The notes under the pieces were generated by a model. That model saw nothing but the letters and a program-made list of their open reading frames with translations, searched no databases and was not told where the DNA came from. Positions 39,901 to 48,565 of a stretch of DNA of 64,000 bases are shown here, in pieces. A program made the position numbers and the translations under genes. Origin of the DNA: Liolophura sinensis (lineage: Eukaryota; Mollusca; Polyplacophora; Chitonida; Chitonidae); contig NC_088296.1 in assembly GCF_032854445.1 (NCBI RefSeq), positions 9,706,706 to 9,770,705 on the forward strand, read 5' to 3'. Every line of letters starts with the position of its first letter. Position 1 is the stretch's first letter.

Positions 39901-42524
39901 CAGAAGTACGCCAGGGGATATTATCGCCTGCGCTGTCTGACACTCAGGAAATCCTGCAACAGACGACATCCGTTAAAGAAGTTGCTGTCGAAAGTGGTCT
40001 ACATGATCAGTGGACTCTACTGGATGTTGAAAGATCACCAGAGAGACCAACTGGAGAAATAACCGACACAAAAAGTGATGAACTTCAAGCACGTCGTTCT
40101 GTTCTGTATACAGAGGTTGGTGAATCTTCAACCACAGTGTGTAAGTTGGCAGACAGCTCTGAAAATAGCCAAAACTCAGGTGCCTCAAAGGAAGTTTCTA
40201 CGAAGGAACAAGAAGCACATGTTCCTCATATTCCAGAACTGTATACAAGATCACTATCGGCTGCACTGTCCAGCTCAAGTGAAGTTGTGGAACCATCAAC
40301 ACCTGTGAGAAAGTTGGCTGAAAGTTCTGACCCCACACTTGATGCTGCAGAAATGGAGACGAGTGAGTTAAGATCTGGTCAAGATGCGACAACAAAGGGA
40401 ACATTTATCCCTGAGCTCTACACAAGATCTTTATCAGCTGCTCTGTCAAGTTCTACTGAAGTTGTTGAGCCTTCAACACCAGTACGGCAACTGGCGGCTG
40501 ATACATCTATGGCATGGGGAGGAGAGACTTTTGCAGAGATTATGGGTGACTCTGCTGCCATTGAAGAGAGAGAGACACATGCCACATTACCAGACCACGA
40601 TTCCATGTTGCCATCTCCCCTGTCCGTTGCAGACGGTGTTTACCTCTCATCTTCAATGGAAGAACGGAAATCAAATGATACAGAGACTGAATTTACTTCT
40701 GATGGTCAAGAAGTGGAAGTAACTGATGTCTCAGGTGGACCAGAAGTTGAAGTCAAACCAATACCAGATGACCAGTCTAATTTAACACCATCAGGAGTAT
40801 CAGAAGTACGCCAGGGGATATTATCGCCTGCGCTGTCTGACACTCAGGAAATCCTGCAACAGACGACATCCGTTAAAGAAGTTGCTGTCGAAAGTGGTCT
40901 ACATGATCAGTGGACTCTACTGGATGTTGAAAGATCACCAGAGAGAGGCATGCAGAACTCTTTAAAAACACACGAAGCTACATCAGACGATTTGGCGTCT
41001 TCTGATGCTAACGCCAGCCTTAGAGAATGGACCGTAATTGAAAAAGAAGACACTGTAGAGCACCATATAATCACAAGTGCTAGGGCAGGAGCAAGAAAAC
41101 CTGACTCTTTTAATGTTTCATCTGAAGCAGTCCAGCGGCCCAATCTTGATCATAGGAATATTCAAGCTGAGGGAATATGTGCTCACAAATCAGAAGTTTC
41201 TTATAAGAAGAGTTCTCAGACTGAACCAGTTTTGTCTGAGAAAGCATCACATTTGTCATGTGAGATGAAAGACACCTCGTCTTTCAAGGTATCTCAAGCA
41301 GAAAACGTCGAAAGATCTTTCAAGCGGAAGGCCAAGGTGAGAACAAAAGTAAAGACTTTTCAAACAGCTTCTAGTGATGTGACCTTTGAACCGTTTAAAA
41401 ATGACATTCCATTCCCACAAGGTGATGATAGTGGTGATGAGTTTAGTTTATTCAAGCTTGTTGGAACCGGTGATTCTGTTGTGAACAAACCTGTTCCACG
41501 AGAGGAAACTGGGTCAACACAGAAACGAAAGAAAAAGACAAAGAAGAAGAAAAAGCCCGATGAAGACGATGCCAGGGAGCCACAACTGCCCGTCGTGGGG
41601 GTGGAAGTATGTTCAGAGCGATCGGCCCCGACATCAGCGTCTGACAGCAGCCCTGGTGAAGTTGAACCAACGTTTGGGAGGTTTTCACCACTGATTGACA
41701 ATGAAGACACAATGCAAACTCCAAAAGATTCAGATGTTGAAAGTGTTACACGTACCAAAGGTAGCATTGTCAGTGAAAGTCAGAGTGAAGCAGAATCAAC
41801 ATATATTGATACTAGCTACACCAAGGTTATCAGCTTTCCGAAAAAGAAGAAACACAAGGACGTGCCCGGTACACCGCCTGTAATTGTTCAAACCCCAGTT
41901 GGTCTAGAACCCTCAACCTCACCTGCCTACTTTGATTTGCCAGCTTTTGGATCAGCTGGGTTGGAATGGGGATATGCAGACATCATGGAGACGTCACCAG
42001 GAGCCATTGCAGATCTGTCGTCTGAAAAGCCTTCAGAGTTGGAAAAGAAAGAACGCAAGTCACGCTTGACTGAGCTTAGCACCAAAAAGAAAGAAAAGTC
42101 AAAGTCTAGTGAGTCGACAAGCAAATCGTCAACTGATTTTCTTACTCTTCCTGGTGAAGAGCATCTTGTCCCTGGTCAGTCTAGGTCCCGTAGTTCAGAC
42201 TCATCCCGCACAGAACGCAGACGAGTTCAAGACTCTGTCTCGCCCTCCAGGCTTAGAACGGCTGAGATTCCCGAGAGAATTCTACAGGAAATTGAAAATG
42301 AACAAAGAGAACGAGAAGAGCGCCTGAGCCAAACGAGAGAAATTTACAGATCGTCAAGTTTTGATCCAACACCGGGATCAAGAAAACAAGTCTCGCCTGG
42401 TCCAGAAGGAGAAGTTTGGACAAGCGGGCAAAGTTCAAAGAAGAGGCGCCAAAGAAAGAGTCGAAGTTCTTCTGTTCCTTCTGCTGCCAGGAAGCGCAAG
42501 CCAAGGAACAAGAACAAGAAGTAA
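33960..42524 (+). CDS. Giant protein continued, C-terminal part with basic tail
   Basis: After a frame switch between 33953 and 33976 the reading LDQETSSTFQAGFENPES leads into an open frame of about 2,850 codons ending in TAA at 42522-42524. It contains SIDHVETHLPG motifs (34.3-35.5 kb), a Ser/Glu/Asp-rich middle, the SLSAALSSS/STPVRKLA modules including a perfect 900-bp duplication (38.6-40.9 kb), and a C-terminal region (41.3-42.5 kb) that changes to Lys/Arg/Ser-rich sequence. The tail holds KRKKKTKKKKKPDEDD, FPKKKKHKD and RKRKPRNKNKK, which look like nuclear-localisation or nucleic-acid/tubulin-binding patches. No known fold is recognised. The stop is followed by non-coding sequence, so this is the true C-terminus. 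Confidence 0.83.
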   Translation, partial: LDQETSSTFQAGFENPESMEVTWNIDGVERRQQEITEHLPQMSTLIDTDVKRESTSAQEAQIDVTDVPISDKDTRDEAIDEQSLSVKQPLSESENLRVTEIDTLSGDEPFDESSDALEPLPSIDHVECHLPGIGVFGSREAMTRRHQGEEPACPDTAVQESVHVTDEVVIRSESKGDSTLGEASWEEDSTKSTELNMSRAEGSESHTHFLHEEVTTGNESFEVKAVQENITSVEKPAVDQSSLHGLFQETFDYPSAAESVEQEQMFSEEPDSVECVQDVVEQNTLATVDEQLTAGQTEEFAVVDSPSDQMLPTEQHQEPQGLSSIDHVETHLPGLFFSSCEVRQKQSKSSVETSSSTDKSEILNPPDVDLTEIQITSDRGTTDHEIMHSTAAEIVVECDQSKTATKKEDELLNEPFVEMGEFAEAQITATRENTVQRDKNTDEIVPLDNTTSCATGEDTSEDLREVLGSQSEIVTETHRDEDRCLGTSEAQHLMGTNLDHNLPSIDHIETHLDKDIKLAVTGKAGGIQITAQDDLSPTRGTVVQNTCLMLASEQGPSIAPLSDSIGIKVSQGTVEHAIDGDQADKLGATAMPESATFDIQELERQLLLATQWRTLGRIDEEAVHSTSTSTSGEPETPDVESKDDSSLYHEVEKALAELCSEEQALAYSISPYAEGLEIAENLSSLDSSSTPAQETEIVFVDENPCVQSNIRVESKPIAPYSDSSEDESTDMASVVSVTGLNDDEEDFREESVTQLDEQGIEVEKSYSDHTSEISLSDSDDSNAYNGSEVKQDAVASASEGEAEITPITEVLETPVIPEEREEEEVNDVPSHSEQSMMSSDDTSEKSAPYFIEELHTSEESLPSIEFDCFDGDEDRFQDVAAEELAEVRNTGVDNRRHEGPDAEISDDTEKLEGRGSGSPESEQIGVTSIETESLPTEAQPSTDNVKDTADLSASAAQPMLIPDSYVTEGQPGLDKNEMLNVDPDGSVKEPKHSTEMAGSLTMELTNTDMTGQETVSDIQTKVLLSNASEAYSAQLPQIIDAERTSEVPASTEIEAQPSDALRRTGEGEKEQSGVNVSVLETERSFEGDIPKTESTPTWETSEELGKQSEPVTDQIEDTGTSVGSKVVGQQVGESPQCDAAALSGNSDTDASLSDTDSSVDFSYESGADDELEVTPEVSMIKFQSEQEHGGVENVGVFSEESNRLHLSTDLPEDSLQLQAEEALDERKDSIKDARPVLSVSTDDTAPDWFEVTPEERTKTETNVIDSGIDVLVSQQQTWKEKPKNQASKQKQETQEVVDEPEEDTAPQMFDVESERASSLERDSMSQVDMEITEASLNSIQNAVANQGLNKGTNFQSEQNLGNEICAEKSLSQGIQKTLHTNQDVLICEEHEPNAKAGIGLEIIEDTRHEAAETPEPAYSSETDDGFVHMPPESPQQFASELRSVTRTVSNSPLDSSTADLSYGYIFGDMSGVLSSQTTECVDEDMSTPHISTPIKAGDLDATFGSSEYERISVSQDMTVSMEGITETVEGLSTELKHQISKDFEKPEELKIVSEAINEADKKPELYSRTLAAPLPGIDEAVVESTPVRKLANEKRENSEDVQEQFHYEYEYTGVEQTDLSIQEGNEDTQRVPGVYTTTQSATLSGIQDTAVPPISVRNLADSFEILKEESFSVTSETEWSEKEKNRVSSIPGVYTRSLSAALSSSTECVEPSTPVRKLAASPDTMEWERPTGEITDTKSDELQARRSVLYTEVGESSTTVCKLADSSENSQNSGASKEVSTKEQEAHVPHIPELYTRSLSAALSSSSEVVEPSTPVRKLAESSDPTLDAAEMETSELRSGQDATTKGTFIPELYTRSLSAALSSSTEVVEPSTPVRQLAADTSMAWGGETFAEIMGDSAAIEERETHATLPDHDSMLPSPLSVADGVYLSSSMEERKSNDTETEFTSDGQEVEVTDVSGGPEVEVKPIPDDQSNLTPSGVSEVRQGILSPALSDTQEILQQTTSVKEVAVESGLHDQWTLLDVERSPERPTGEITDTKSDELQARRSVLYTEVGESSTTVCKLADSSENSQNSGASKEVSTKEQEAHVPHIPELYTRSLSAALSSSSEVVEPSTPVRKLAESSDPTLDAAEMETSELRSGQDATTKGTFIPELYTRSLSAALSSSTEVVEPSTPVRQLAADTSMAWGGETFAEIMGDSAAIEERETHATLPDHDSMLPSPLSVADGVYLSSSMEERKSNDTETEFTSDGQEVEVTDVSGGPEVEVKPIPDDQSNLTPSGVSEVRQGILSPALSDTQEILQQTTSVKEVAVESGLHDQWTLLDVERSPERGMQNSLKTHEATSDDLASSDANASLREWTVIEKEDTVEHHIITSARAGARKPDSFNVSSEAVQRPNLDHRNIQAEGICAHKSEVSYKKSSQTEPVLSEKASHLSCEMKDTSSFKVSQAENVERSFKRKAKVRTKVKTFQTASSDVTFEPFKNDIPFPQGDDSGDEFSLFKLVGTGDSVVNKPVPREETGSTQKRKKKTKKKKKPDEDDAREPQLPVVGVEVCSERSAPTSASDSSPGEVEPTFGRFSPLIDNEDTMQTPKDSDVESVTRTKGSIVSESQSEAESTYIDTSYTKVISFPKKKKHKDVPGTPPVIVQTPVGLEPSTSPAYFDLPAFGSAGLEWGYADIMETSPGAIADLSSEKPSELEKKERKSRLTELSTKKKEKSKSSESTSKSSTDFLTLPGEEHLVPGQSRSRSSDSSRTERRRVQDSVSPSRLRTAEIPERILQEIENEQREREERLSQTREIYRSSSFDPTPGSRKQVSPGPEGEVWTSGQSSKKRRQRKSRSSSVPSAARKRKPRNKNKK
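34322..35510 (+). repeat. Three SIDHVExHLPG motifs
   Basis: PSIDHVECHLPGIGVFGS (near 34322), SSIDHVETHLPGLFFSS (near 34928) and PSIDHIETHLDKDI (near 35470), spaced about 550-600 bp. Hydrophobic and His residues stand out from the acidic background, which suggests a short binding motif. Confidence 0.75.
38650..40505 (+). repeat. SLSAALSSS / STPVRKLA protein modules
   Basis: Module: PELYTRSLSAALSSS followed by xEVVEPSTPVRKLAxS. Clear copies lie near 38652 (diverged), 38856 (diverged), 39031, 39334 and 39511, then again near 40234 and 40411 in the 900-bp duplicate. A shortened copy (VLYTEVGESSTTVCKLADS) starts near 39205 and again near 40105. The STPVRKL core resembles an S/T-P phosphosite next to basic residues; that role is inference. 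Confidence 0.82.
39141..40946 (+). repeat. Perfect 900-bp in-frame tandem duplication
   Basis: The sequence starting 'gagagaccaactggagaaat' at 39141 recurs at 40041 and runs without any difference I can find to about 40946 (including the shared 'gagaga'). 900 bp is exactly 300 codons. Perfect identity means a very recent event, a polymorphism, or an assembly duplication. Confidence 0.93.
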
Positions 42525-43138
42525 TCAGACTTCAATCAAATGCTCTCAAGTATCTTTGAAGACTGACTTGGTTTAGTATTTGGGACTGTGCAATGAATCA
42601 TGGATTGTATTACACATTCGCTTATGGAATTTCTAAGTGTTTCATTTTTGTTTTGACAAAGGCTGCTTTATATAGCATGTACACTTAACTGACTTTCTGA
42701 TATTGGAAGAGAAGCTTTAAGCAAGGCCGGATATTTTATCGTGTTTGCATATTTCATACGTTCTTTGGACTTGATCTGTAATGCAGATGTCATGACAGTT
42801 ACTTTGATCTTCGCCGATAATTCTGTGTGCTGTGAAAATGGACAAAGGTTTACCACTCACACATGATTGAAGTCAACAGCCTGTCTAACTGGATTTTCAT
42901 GCTTAGTGTCACTATGTTAAAAAAAAAAGCTGTATTAAAACCTACTCATTCATCACAAAGTGCATTCCACATGGATACAAAGAGTATACACTGCAAAGAA
43001 TCATTGGAAGTGATGGGAAATCTAGAAACTGTGGAGACAGCCTGGCTGCCACAAACAAACTGACAAAGGAAAAGTTATCAGCATCGCATGATTTTAACCA
43101 TAAAAGTAGTCTTGTGTCTGAAAGTTGTTACAAGCGTT

Positions 43139-44010
43139 CTCAATCTAGTGTCTCACGAAACTGCTGTGGACACTGAACTTGTGTGTTTCACAAAATTGGT
43201 ATGGACATTTCTCAACTTGTGTGTCTCACAAAACTGGTATGGACATTTCTCATACTGTGTGTCCCACAAAACTAGTATGAACATTTTCAACTTGTGTCTC
43301 ACAAAACTGGTATGGACATGTTCAACTTGTGTGTCTCACAGAACTGGTGTGGACATTCTCAACTTGTGTGTCTGACAGAACTGCTATGGACATTCTCAAC
43401 ATGTGTATCACAGAACTGCTGTGGATATTCTCAACTTGTGTCTCACAGAACTGCTATGGTCTACATCACGATTGTGTCACAGAACTGCTGGGACATTCTC
43501 AACTTGTGTGTCTGACAGAACTGCTATGGACATTCTCAACTTGTGTGACTCAAAGAACTGATATAGACATTCTCAGATTGTGTGTCTCACAAAATTGTTG
43601 TGGACATTCTCAGGTTGTGTGTCTCACAGAACTGCTATGGACATTTGCAACGTGTGTATCACAGAACTGCTATGGACATTCTCAGATTGTGTGTCGCACA
43701 GAACTGCTATGGACATTCTCAATTTGTGTCTCTCAGAACTGATACGGACATTCTCAATTTGTGTCTCACAAAGCTGCTATGGACATAATAATCTTGTGTG
43801 TCTCAGAACTTCCATGGACATTCTCGAATTGTGTCTCACAAAACTGGTATGGACATTCTGAAATTGTGTCTCACAAAACTGGTATGGACATTGTCAAATT
43901 GTGTCTCACAAAACTGGTATGGACATTCTCAACGTGTGTGTCTCACAAAACTGCTAGAGACATTATCAACTTGTGTGTCTCGCAGAATTGCTATGGACTT
44001 TCTCAAATTG
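43139..44010. repeat. About 39-bp minisatellite, about 22 degenerate copies
   Basis: Unit: 'tgtgtctcacagaactgc' then 'tatggacattctcaactt', period about 38-40 bp, with aaactggt/gaactgct variants. It starts about 600 bp after the stop codon of the giant gene and may be transcribed as 3' UTR. Open frames through it are a by-product of the repeat. Confidence 0.9.
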
Positions 44011-45700
44011 TATCGGCAAAGACACCTTTATATTCAACTGTTGTACTTTTTTTTTTACTTTATTGACTCTATGAAACAGGTTACATTTGAAGAGATATTC
44101 AGACAATCAAAATGTCATCCCTTCTTGATAAATTGAACATTGTGATTACATGATCTGGGGATAAGTATGTCTGCTGTAATGGCTTTCGACATGATTTTCC
44201 CATTGAACATTTTTGTGTTTTAGATAAGAACAAGTTTCTAAATGCCTCAGCACATTGAAGAGCCATGGGAATTGCCAGTAAAGGGACATATTGCTAAAAT
44301 GAAATATTCATATGCATGTAAATGTATTACCCAAAGTACATGTATGCATCCTCTCGTTAATTGAATAAGTAGAGAGCTGCACCAGAAAACAGGACATTAA
44401 CAACTTTGAAGCGAAATTTGGACACACTTATATTATCCAGAGATTAATGTGACCAGATTTTTTAAATAATGAATTACGCCAGTAAATGTAACCAGGCTTA
44501 ATCTATGTTCCTGTCCTTTCAATTTTTTTTTTTTTTTTTGTGGTTTTAAATAGTAAGCGTGCTACATTTCCACACAAAATTGGTCTCCGTCATTCTTTAC
44601 TCTGCATATTCTATCCATTACTGGAAAATATAACTACGTCCAAATCTTTTACAAATCCATGAGCACACACTTTTTAAATGTTTGCTTTGAAAGGTTTTTT
44701 GTTTTATTATTCAAGGTGCTCTGAACACGATTAACACTTATTTTATTCACATTCTTTCAATGTTTGCTTTCTAATGGTAAAGTGAAAACAAAACTATGAA
44801 AAGGATCTTCCCAATTTGTCTTTCACGTCACTTTTTTCTGCCTTCTTGCATTGTATATTTGTCAATAGATAATAAAAAAAATAGACCTTTAAAAAGGAGA
44901 AAAGAAATATGGACCAATCAGATACCATGCTTGCCTTAACTTCTTTGCTGGCTCTACGTTTTGCAACACCACTGAATCAGCTGAGATATTGCTGAATGCA
45001 AATTGCTATGCCACTTATGTTTTTTATGCAACTTGAAAATTTAAGCAGTGCCAAAACATGGAATTTTGCCATGTAGCAGGAAAGGACTAGAAAAAAACTT
45101 TCTTGAAGTGCTTCGAGCTAATTAAGTTTTTGGGATTGTGATCCGAATACTAGTATATGAAACCCATGGTCTGAATGTGATATTTTGAATACTAAGTAAA
45201 GTAAACCAAGATGACATTTTTTTCTTTTTCATCACCCTGGAGAATTAATTTGTCTCCACTAGTATAGCTTTCAAGTTGCAAGATAGCAAACACAAATTCG
45301 TCGAGATTGCCATGGCTACACATCTCTCTCGATGCTGAATTTTTGCCAGGTGCTTATATAGTGTTTATTTTAGAGCCTTTCACCCCTGTTTCTGGTAATC
45401 AACCAGTCCATGTCCTAAGAGAAAATGGAATCGTCATTACCTGAAGCAGGAGTGAACAGGTTTAGTTTACAATGATGATGTTGAAGTTATATATTCGATT
45501 ATATATATATATATTTTTTAATTAGATTCTATCGATCATTTTATAATATTTCTTTTCCTTTAAGAGTGAGATTTATGTGTTATGACTGCACCTGGCTTTA
45601 CTAGCTGAATTCTTCAGTTGTGTAGATGTCGAAATGTTATTGGCTTAAAATACTAAAATATAATACGTCTGAATTACACAAGAAGTTCATGTTGTCTTTC

Positions 45701-46235
45701 CACTTCAAAGGCAAATAAAACACTAAAATGAAGTATATGTCAGGTGAAAGACCATTTAACAATGTCTAGATAAATAGCTTGTTCCAAGGGACTAAAATGG
45801 TCCTAGAATGGCGGCTGTTACGGTGGCCTGTAGTGACCCGTATCAGTGACGTCACATTCAGATTCCACGGTGGCCTGTAGTGACCCAGAGCGTATCAGTG
45901 ACGTCACATCCAGATTCCACGGTGGCCTGTAGTGACCCAGATCGTGTCAGTGACGTCACATTCATATTTTTGCTTGAAATGGTTCATTCAAGGTGCATAC
46001 AGGGAGTACATCCATATATCTATTTGTACCTACGTTTTTGACTGGTGAATTCTTGCAATCTGTGAGCGATAAGTTGCCAAAACCTGACGTGACGTCGCTG
46101 GACCCAGTATGGTCAGAAAAGGCCATTGTAGAATCCAAAGTTTCAAATGCAACAGTGGTTAATGGAGAGTGCATGGTCAATTGCCTTGTAACTGACGTAT
46201 ACTTAACGCTATTGTTTTCTTTGCCTTTAGTACTG
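45701..46235. mobile_element. MITE-like element with terminal inverted repeats
   Basis: Left end 'ttcaaaggcaaataaaacac' then 'gaagtatatgtcaggtg' (45704-45745). The right end, read in reverse complement from about 46235, is 'actaaaggcaaagaaaac' then 'taagtatacgtcag'. About 40 bp match imperfectly, giving an element near 530 bp with no coding capacity. A related partial copy lies at 54610-55020. Target-site duplications were not resolved. Confidence 0.7.
45822..45965. repeat. Three 47-52-bp units each with a TGACGTCA palindrome
   Basis: 'ggtggcctgtagtgaccc' occurs at 45822, 45869 and 45921. Each unit ends in 'tcagtgacgtcacatt' or a close variant. The palindrome TGACGTCA, the consensus cAMP-response element bound by CREB/ATF factors, is at 45847-45854, 45899-45906 and 45951-45958. 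Whether these sites are used is not known. Confidence 0.85.
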
Positions 46236-46517
46236 GTTCATACCAATCATCTGATGAGTGTTCACAAAAGAAAACAAATCTTGCAACTCCTGCTGATACT
46301 AAATTGCCCCCTACCAACAAGAATGCCAGTGATTTCATTACCTATATCAGTTTCTTGCGAATGTTACATACTAGCATCACTTGGACAACACTTTCGGTTA
46401 AAATTTACAGATTAATTTTTGGAGTATAGTAGAAGCACTGCTGTTGCATCGGCTACACGAGCTGCTTTGGGGTTGCTCTCCGGCCCTTCACCAGTGATTT
46501 TCATGGTACGGAAATGC

Positions 46518-46553
46518 GGCTCTCCGTTTTAAAACGCTGATAGGCGGAGAGCC
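46518..46553. repeat. Short hairpin (9-bp stem)
   Basis: 'ggctctccg' at 46518-46526 is the exact reverse complement of 'cggagagcc' at 46545-46553, with an 18-base loop. Confidence 0.7.
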
Positions 46554-46558
46554 ATCGA

Positions 46559-46723
46559 TGGTTTGCAATGGCAGCCATCTTCGAGGTAAGTTCAAGGTAA
46601 GTATTCTGCCTATTGTATGCCCTTACCAGAAAAGGGCCACTGTCCAGGTTATGACACCTTGAACAATAGACACCCAGTGGGCAATACTCAATCTTTCATC
46701 AAAGATGGCTGTCGTTGCAAACC
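46559..46723. repeat. Imperfect inverted repeat
   Basis: 'ggtttgcaatggcagccatc' (from 46559) pairs with the reverse complement of 'gatggctgtcgttgcaaacc' (ending at 46723), with only three mismatches over 20 bases. The inner parts are also partly complementary. Possibly a small palindromic element. Confidence 0.7.
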
Positions 46724-47929
46724 TCCTGTACAGTGAGAAAGCTACAGCCATAAGGCAACTCTAGCCCAGTCTAAATCTAAATATTATAGCAATGTGATGG
46801 GTTTTACCTGGAGAGCATGGTTTCTCACTTGGAGGAGAAATATGAGAAGTGTATGGAAGGGCTGGTGAGGAAACTATACTCTGAAATGCGACGCAAGAGA
46901 TGGCTAAATTGAAACACATTTTATCGAACGCAAGGCTCTGACCTTCTTGTGTTTTTCTCCATTTGTCCATGTCTAAACAACGAAGTTACTCGCCAAGTTT
47001 CTGCAGCTTTCTAGCTGTAACTCTTCGTGTATCACTGTATTGAAAAGGAGAGCCGCCACTCTGTCTAACTATACATCTTTTAAGTCTGAAGATGTGTCAG
47101 ATATTTGTCGCAGAGAGGTGCTTTTCTTATAGACTTTTTCAGTTTTCCTCCACCTTAACTTGAAAATCAATCCATAATATGGAATTAAACTCAACAAAAA
47201 TATGAACGCACGAACAAAAAAAATGCTATGTTAACATGTTCCCAAAACTTATTTATTTGTAGCTGATTGATTTTTCCTCAAATCAAGTGAACCCATTTCA
47301 AATGATTACTACCAGTGAGTTTACTGAGAGAAAACAGTACAAAATTTGCTTGGTGCGTTTATGCTTTTGTTCAGTGCCGGGTATGCATGTTTATGGGATG
47401 TTTAACCCATCTGAATCTAACTGTCAAAGCAGCCTTCATTACTGGGATTCTGGCACTGGGTCCTCGAAATGGACATACCTTTGAGCGAGGGAAAAATAGC
47501 TTTTGGCCAAGCGTTTTGTCTTGTTTTATCTCTTGTTCACATGTAATTTTGGCTCGTGAAATCAAACTTCATTTTAGCTCGCCTGCGCAAAGTAGCTACA
47601 GGCGTAGCTTATGTCATACCTCGAACGGCAACGTCCAACAACAAGGAAAGCAAAAAGAAAATGTTAGGTGTGTTATATTAAAAAGTACTAGATGTATTGA
47701 GTTCAGGTTTAACACACATGTAGAGCTTAATAACACAAGGACTATGTTTCATAACTCATGATCTGTGTGTATAATAATTACCCGTACCGTAAATTATCAA
47801 ATTCACCACTTCAGTATCTTATGCATTGAGCCGACATTTTGCAATCATGCTCCTCCTACAGCCGAGCATTCTGATTACCATGCGAACAAATTTAAGATAC
47901 ATCGCCCATATATATAGCTACGTTTACTG

Positions 47930-48565
47930 TAAATTACAGTGTACCTGACAACATATAATGAAGAGGCGTGAAATCCAGGACCTGAGCCTATTCATAACAA
48001 AGACTTCATTCTACAACGAGGCGATGCCCGGGCGATTACTTGACATACTTGTGACGCTAAAGGCCGTTCAAGTTAACGGCTACAGTCTGCAGAATTTACA
48101 TTGTCCTTTCCAGCATAAGGCCTTGAAACACAGCATAAGAGGTATTGCTGATAACTTAAATTGTTAAACTCGAAAAGAGCATATAAATTTCTGGCCTTGA
48201 CAGTTTCGATTTACAGGTAATCGGAAAACCTTAACATTAGTTTTTTGACTAGATTTTTTTATCACCAAAGGCAATCTTATCAAAATTCAAAACTTTTCAT
48301 GACGTCATATATTCGACCAACGGCGAGCTTCAGTTTTCAACGGATTTTTATGTCTTCTTCAAACTTAATTTAAATAGTATCGCGCTTTATGCATATTAAA
48401 TTTCGATTCAAAAAATTCGTTTCGAACTGCGCTTTAGGCCGTTTTTTTCTGTAAATTACGGTGTACCTGACTACATATAATGAGGAAACGCGAAACCAGA
48501 CAGGGGCCTAAGCCTGGTCATATCCAAGTCTTAATTCTACAACACCGCGGTTCCCGGCACTTTTT
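47930..48565. repeat. Two diverged copies of an about 115-bp segment
   Basis: 'gtaaattacagtgtacctga' near 47930 and 'gtaaattacggtgtacctga' near 48452 both continue with 'catataatga', an alternating match through 'acttcattctacaacgaggc' / 'tcttaattctacaacaccgc', and end near 'gcccgggcgattactt' / 'ttcccggcactttt'. Dispersed repeat of unknown type. A further inverted match ('aacttttcatgacgtcat' near 48289 against the complement of the sequence near 48830) hints at a larger element. Confidence 0.6.

Noticed and set aside
6926-42524. Homology to Futsch/MAP1B or to giant ankyrin exons
   Set aside because: Only general style (acidic repeats, giant exon) agrees. No MAP1 light-chain, death or ankyrin domain is seen in the window.
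43088-44136. Several plus-strand open frames with Cys/Ser repeats after the giant gene
   Set aside because: They arise from the 39-bp minisatellite; no splice sites or flanking coding sequence.
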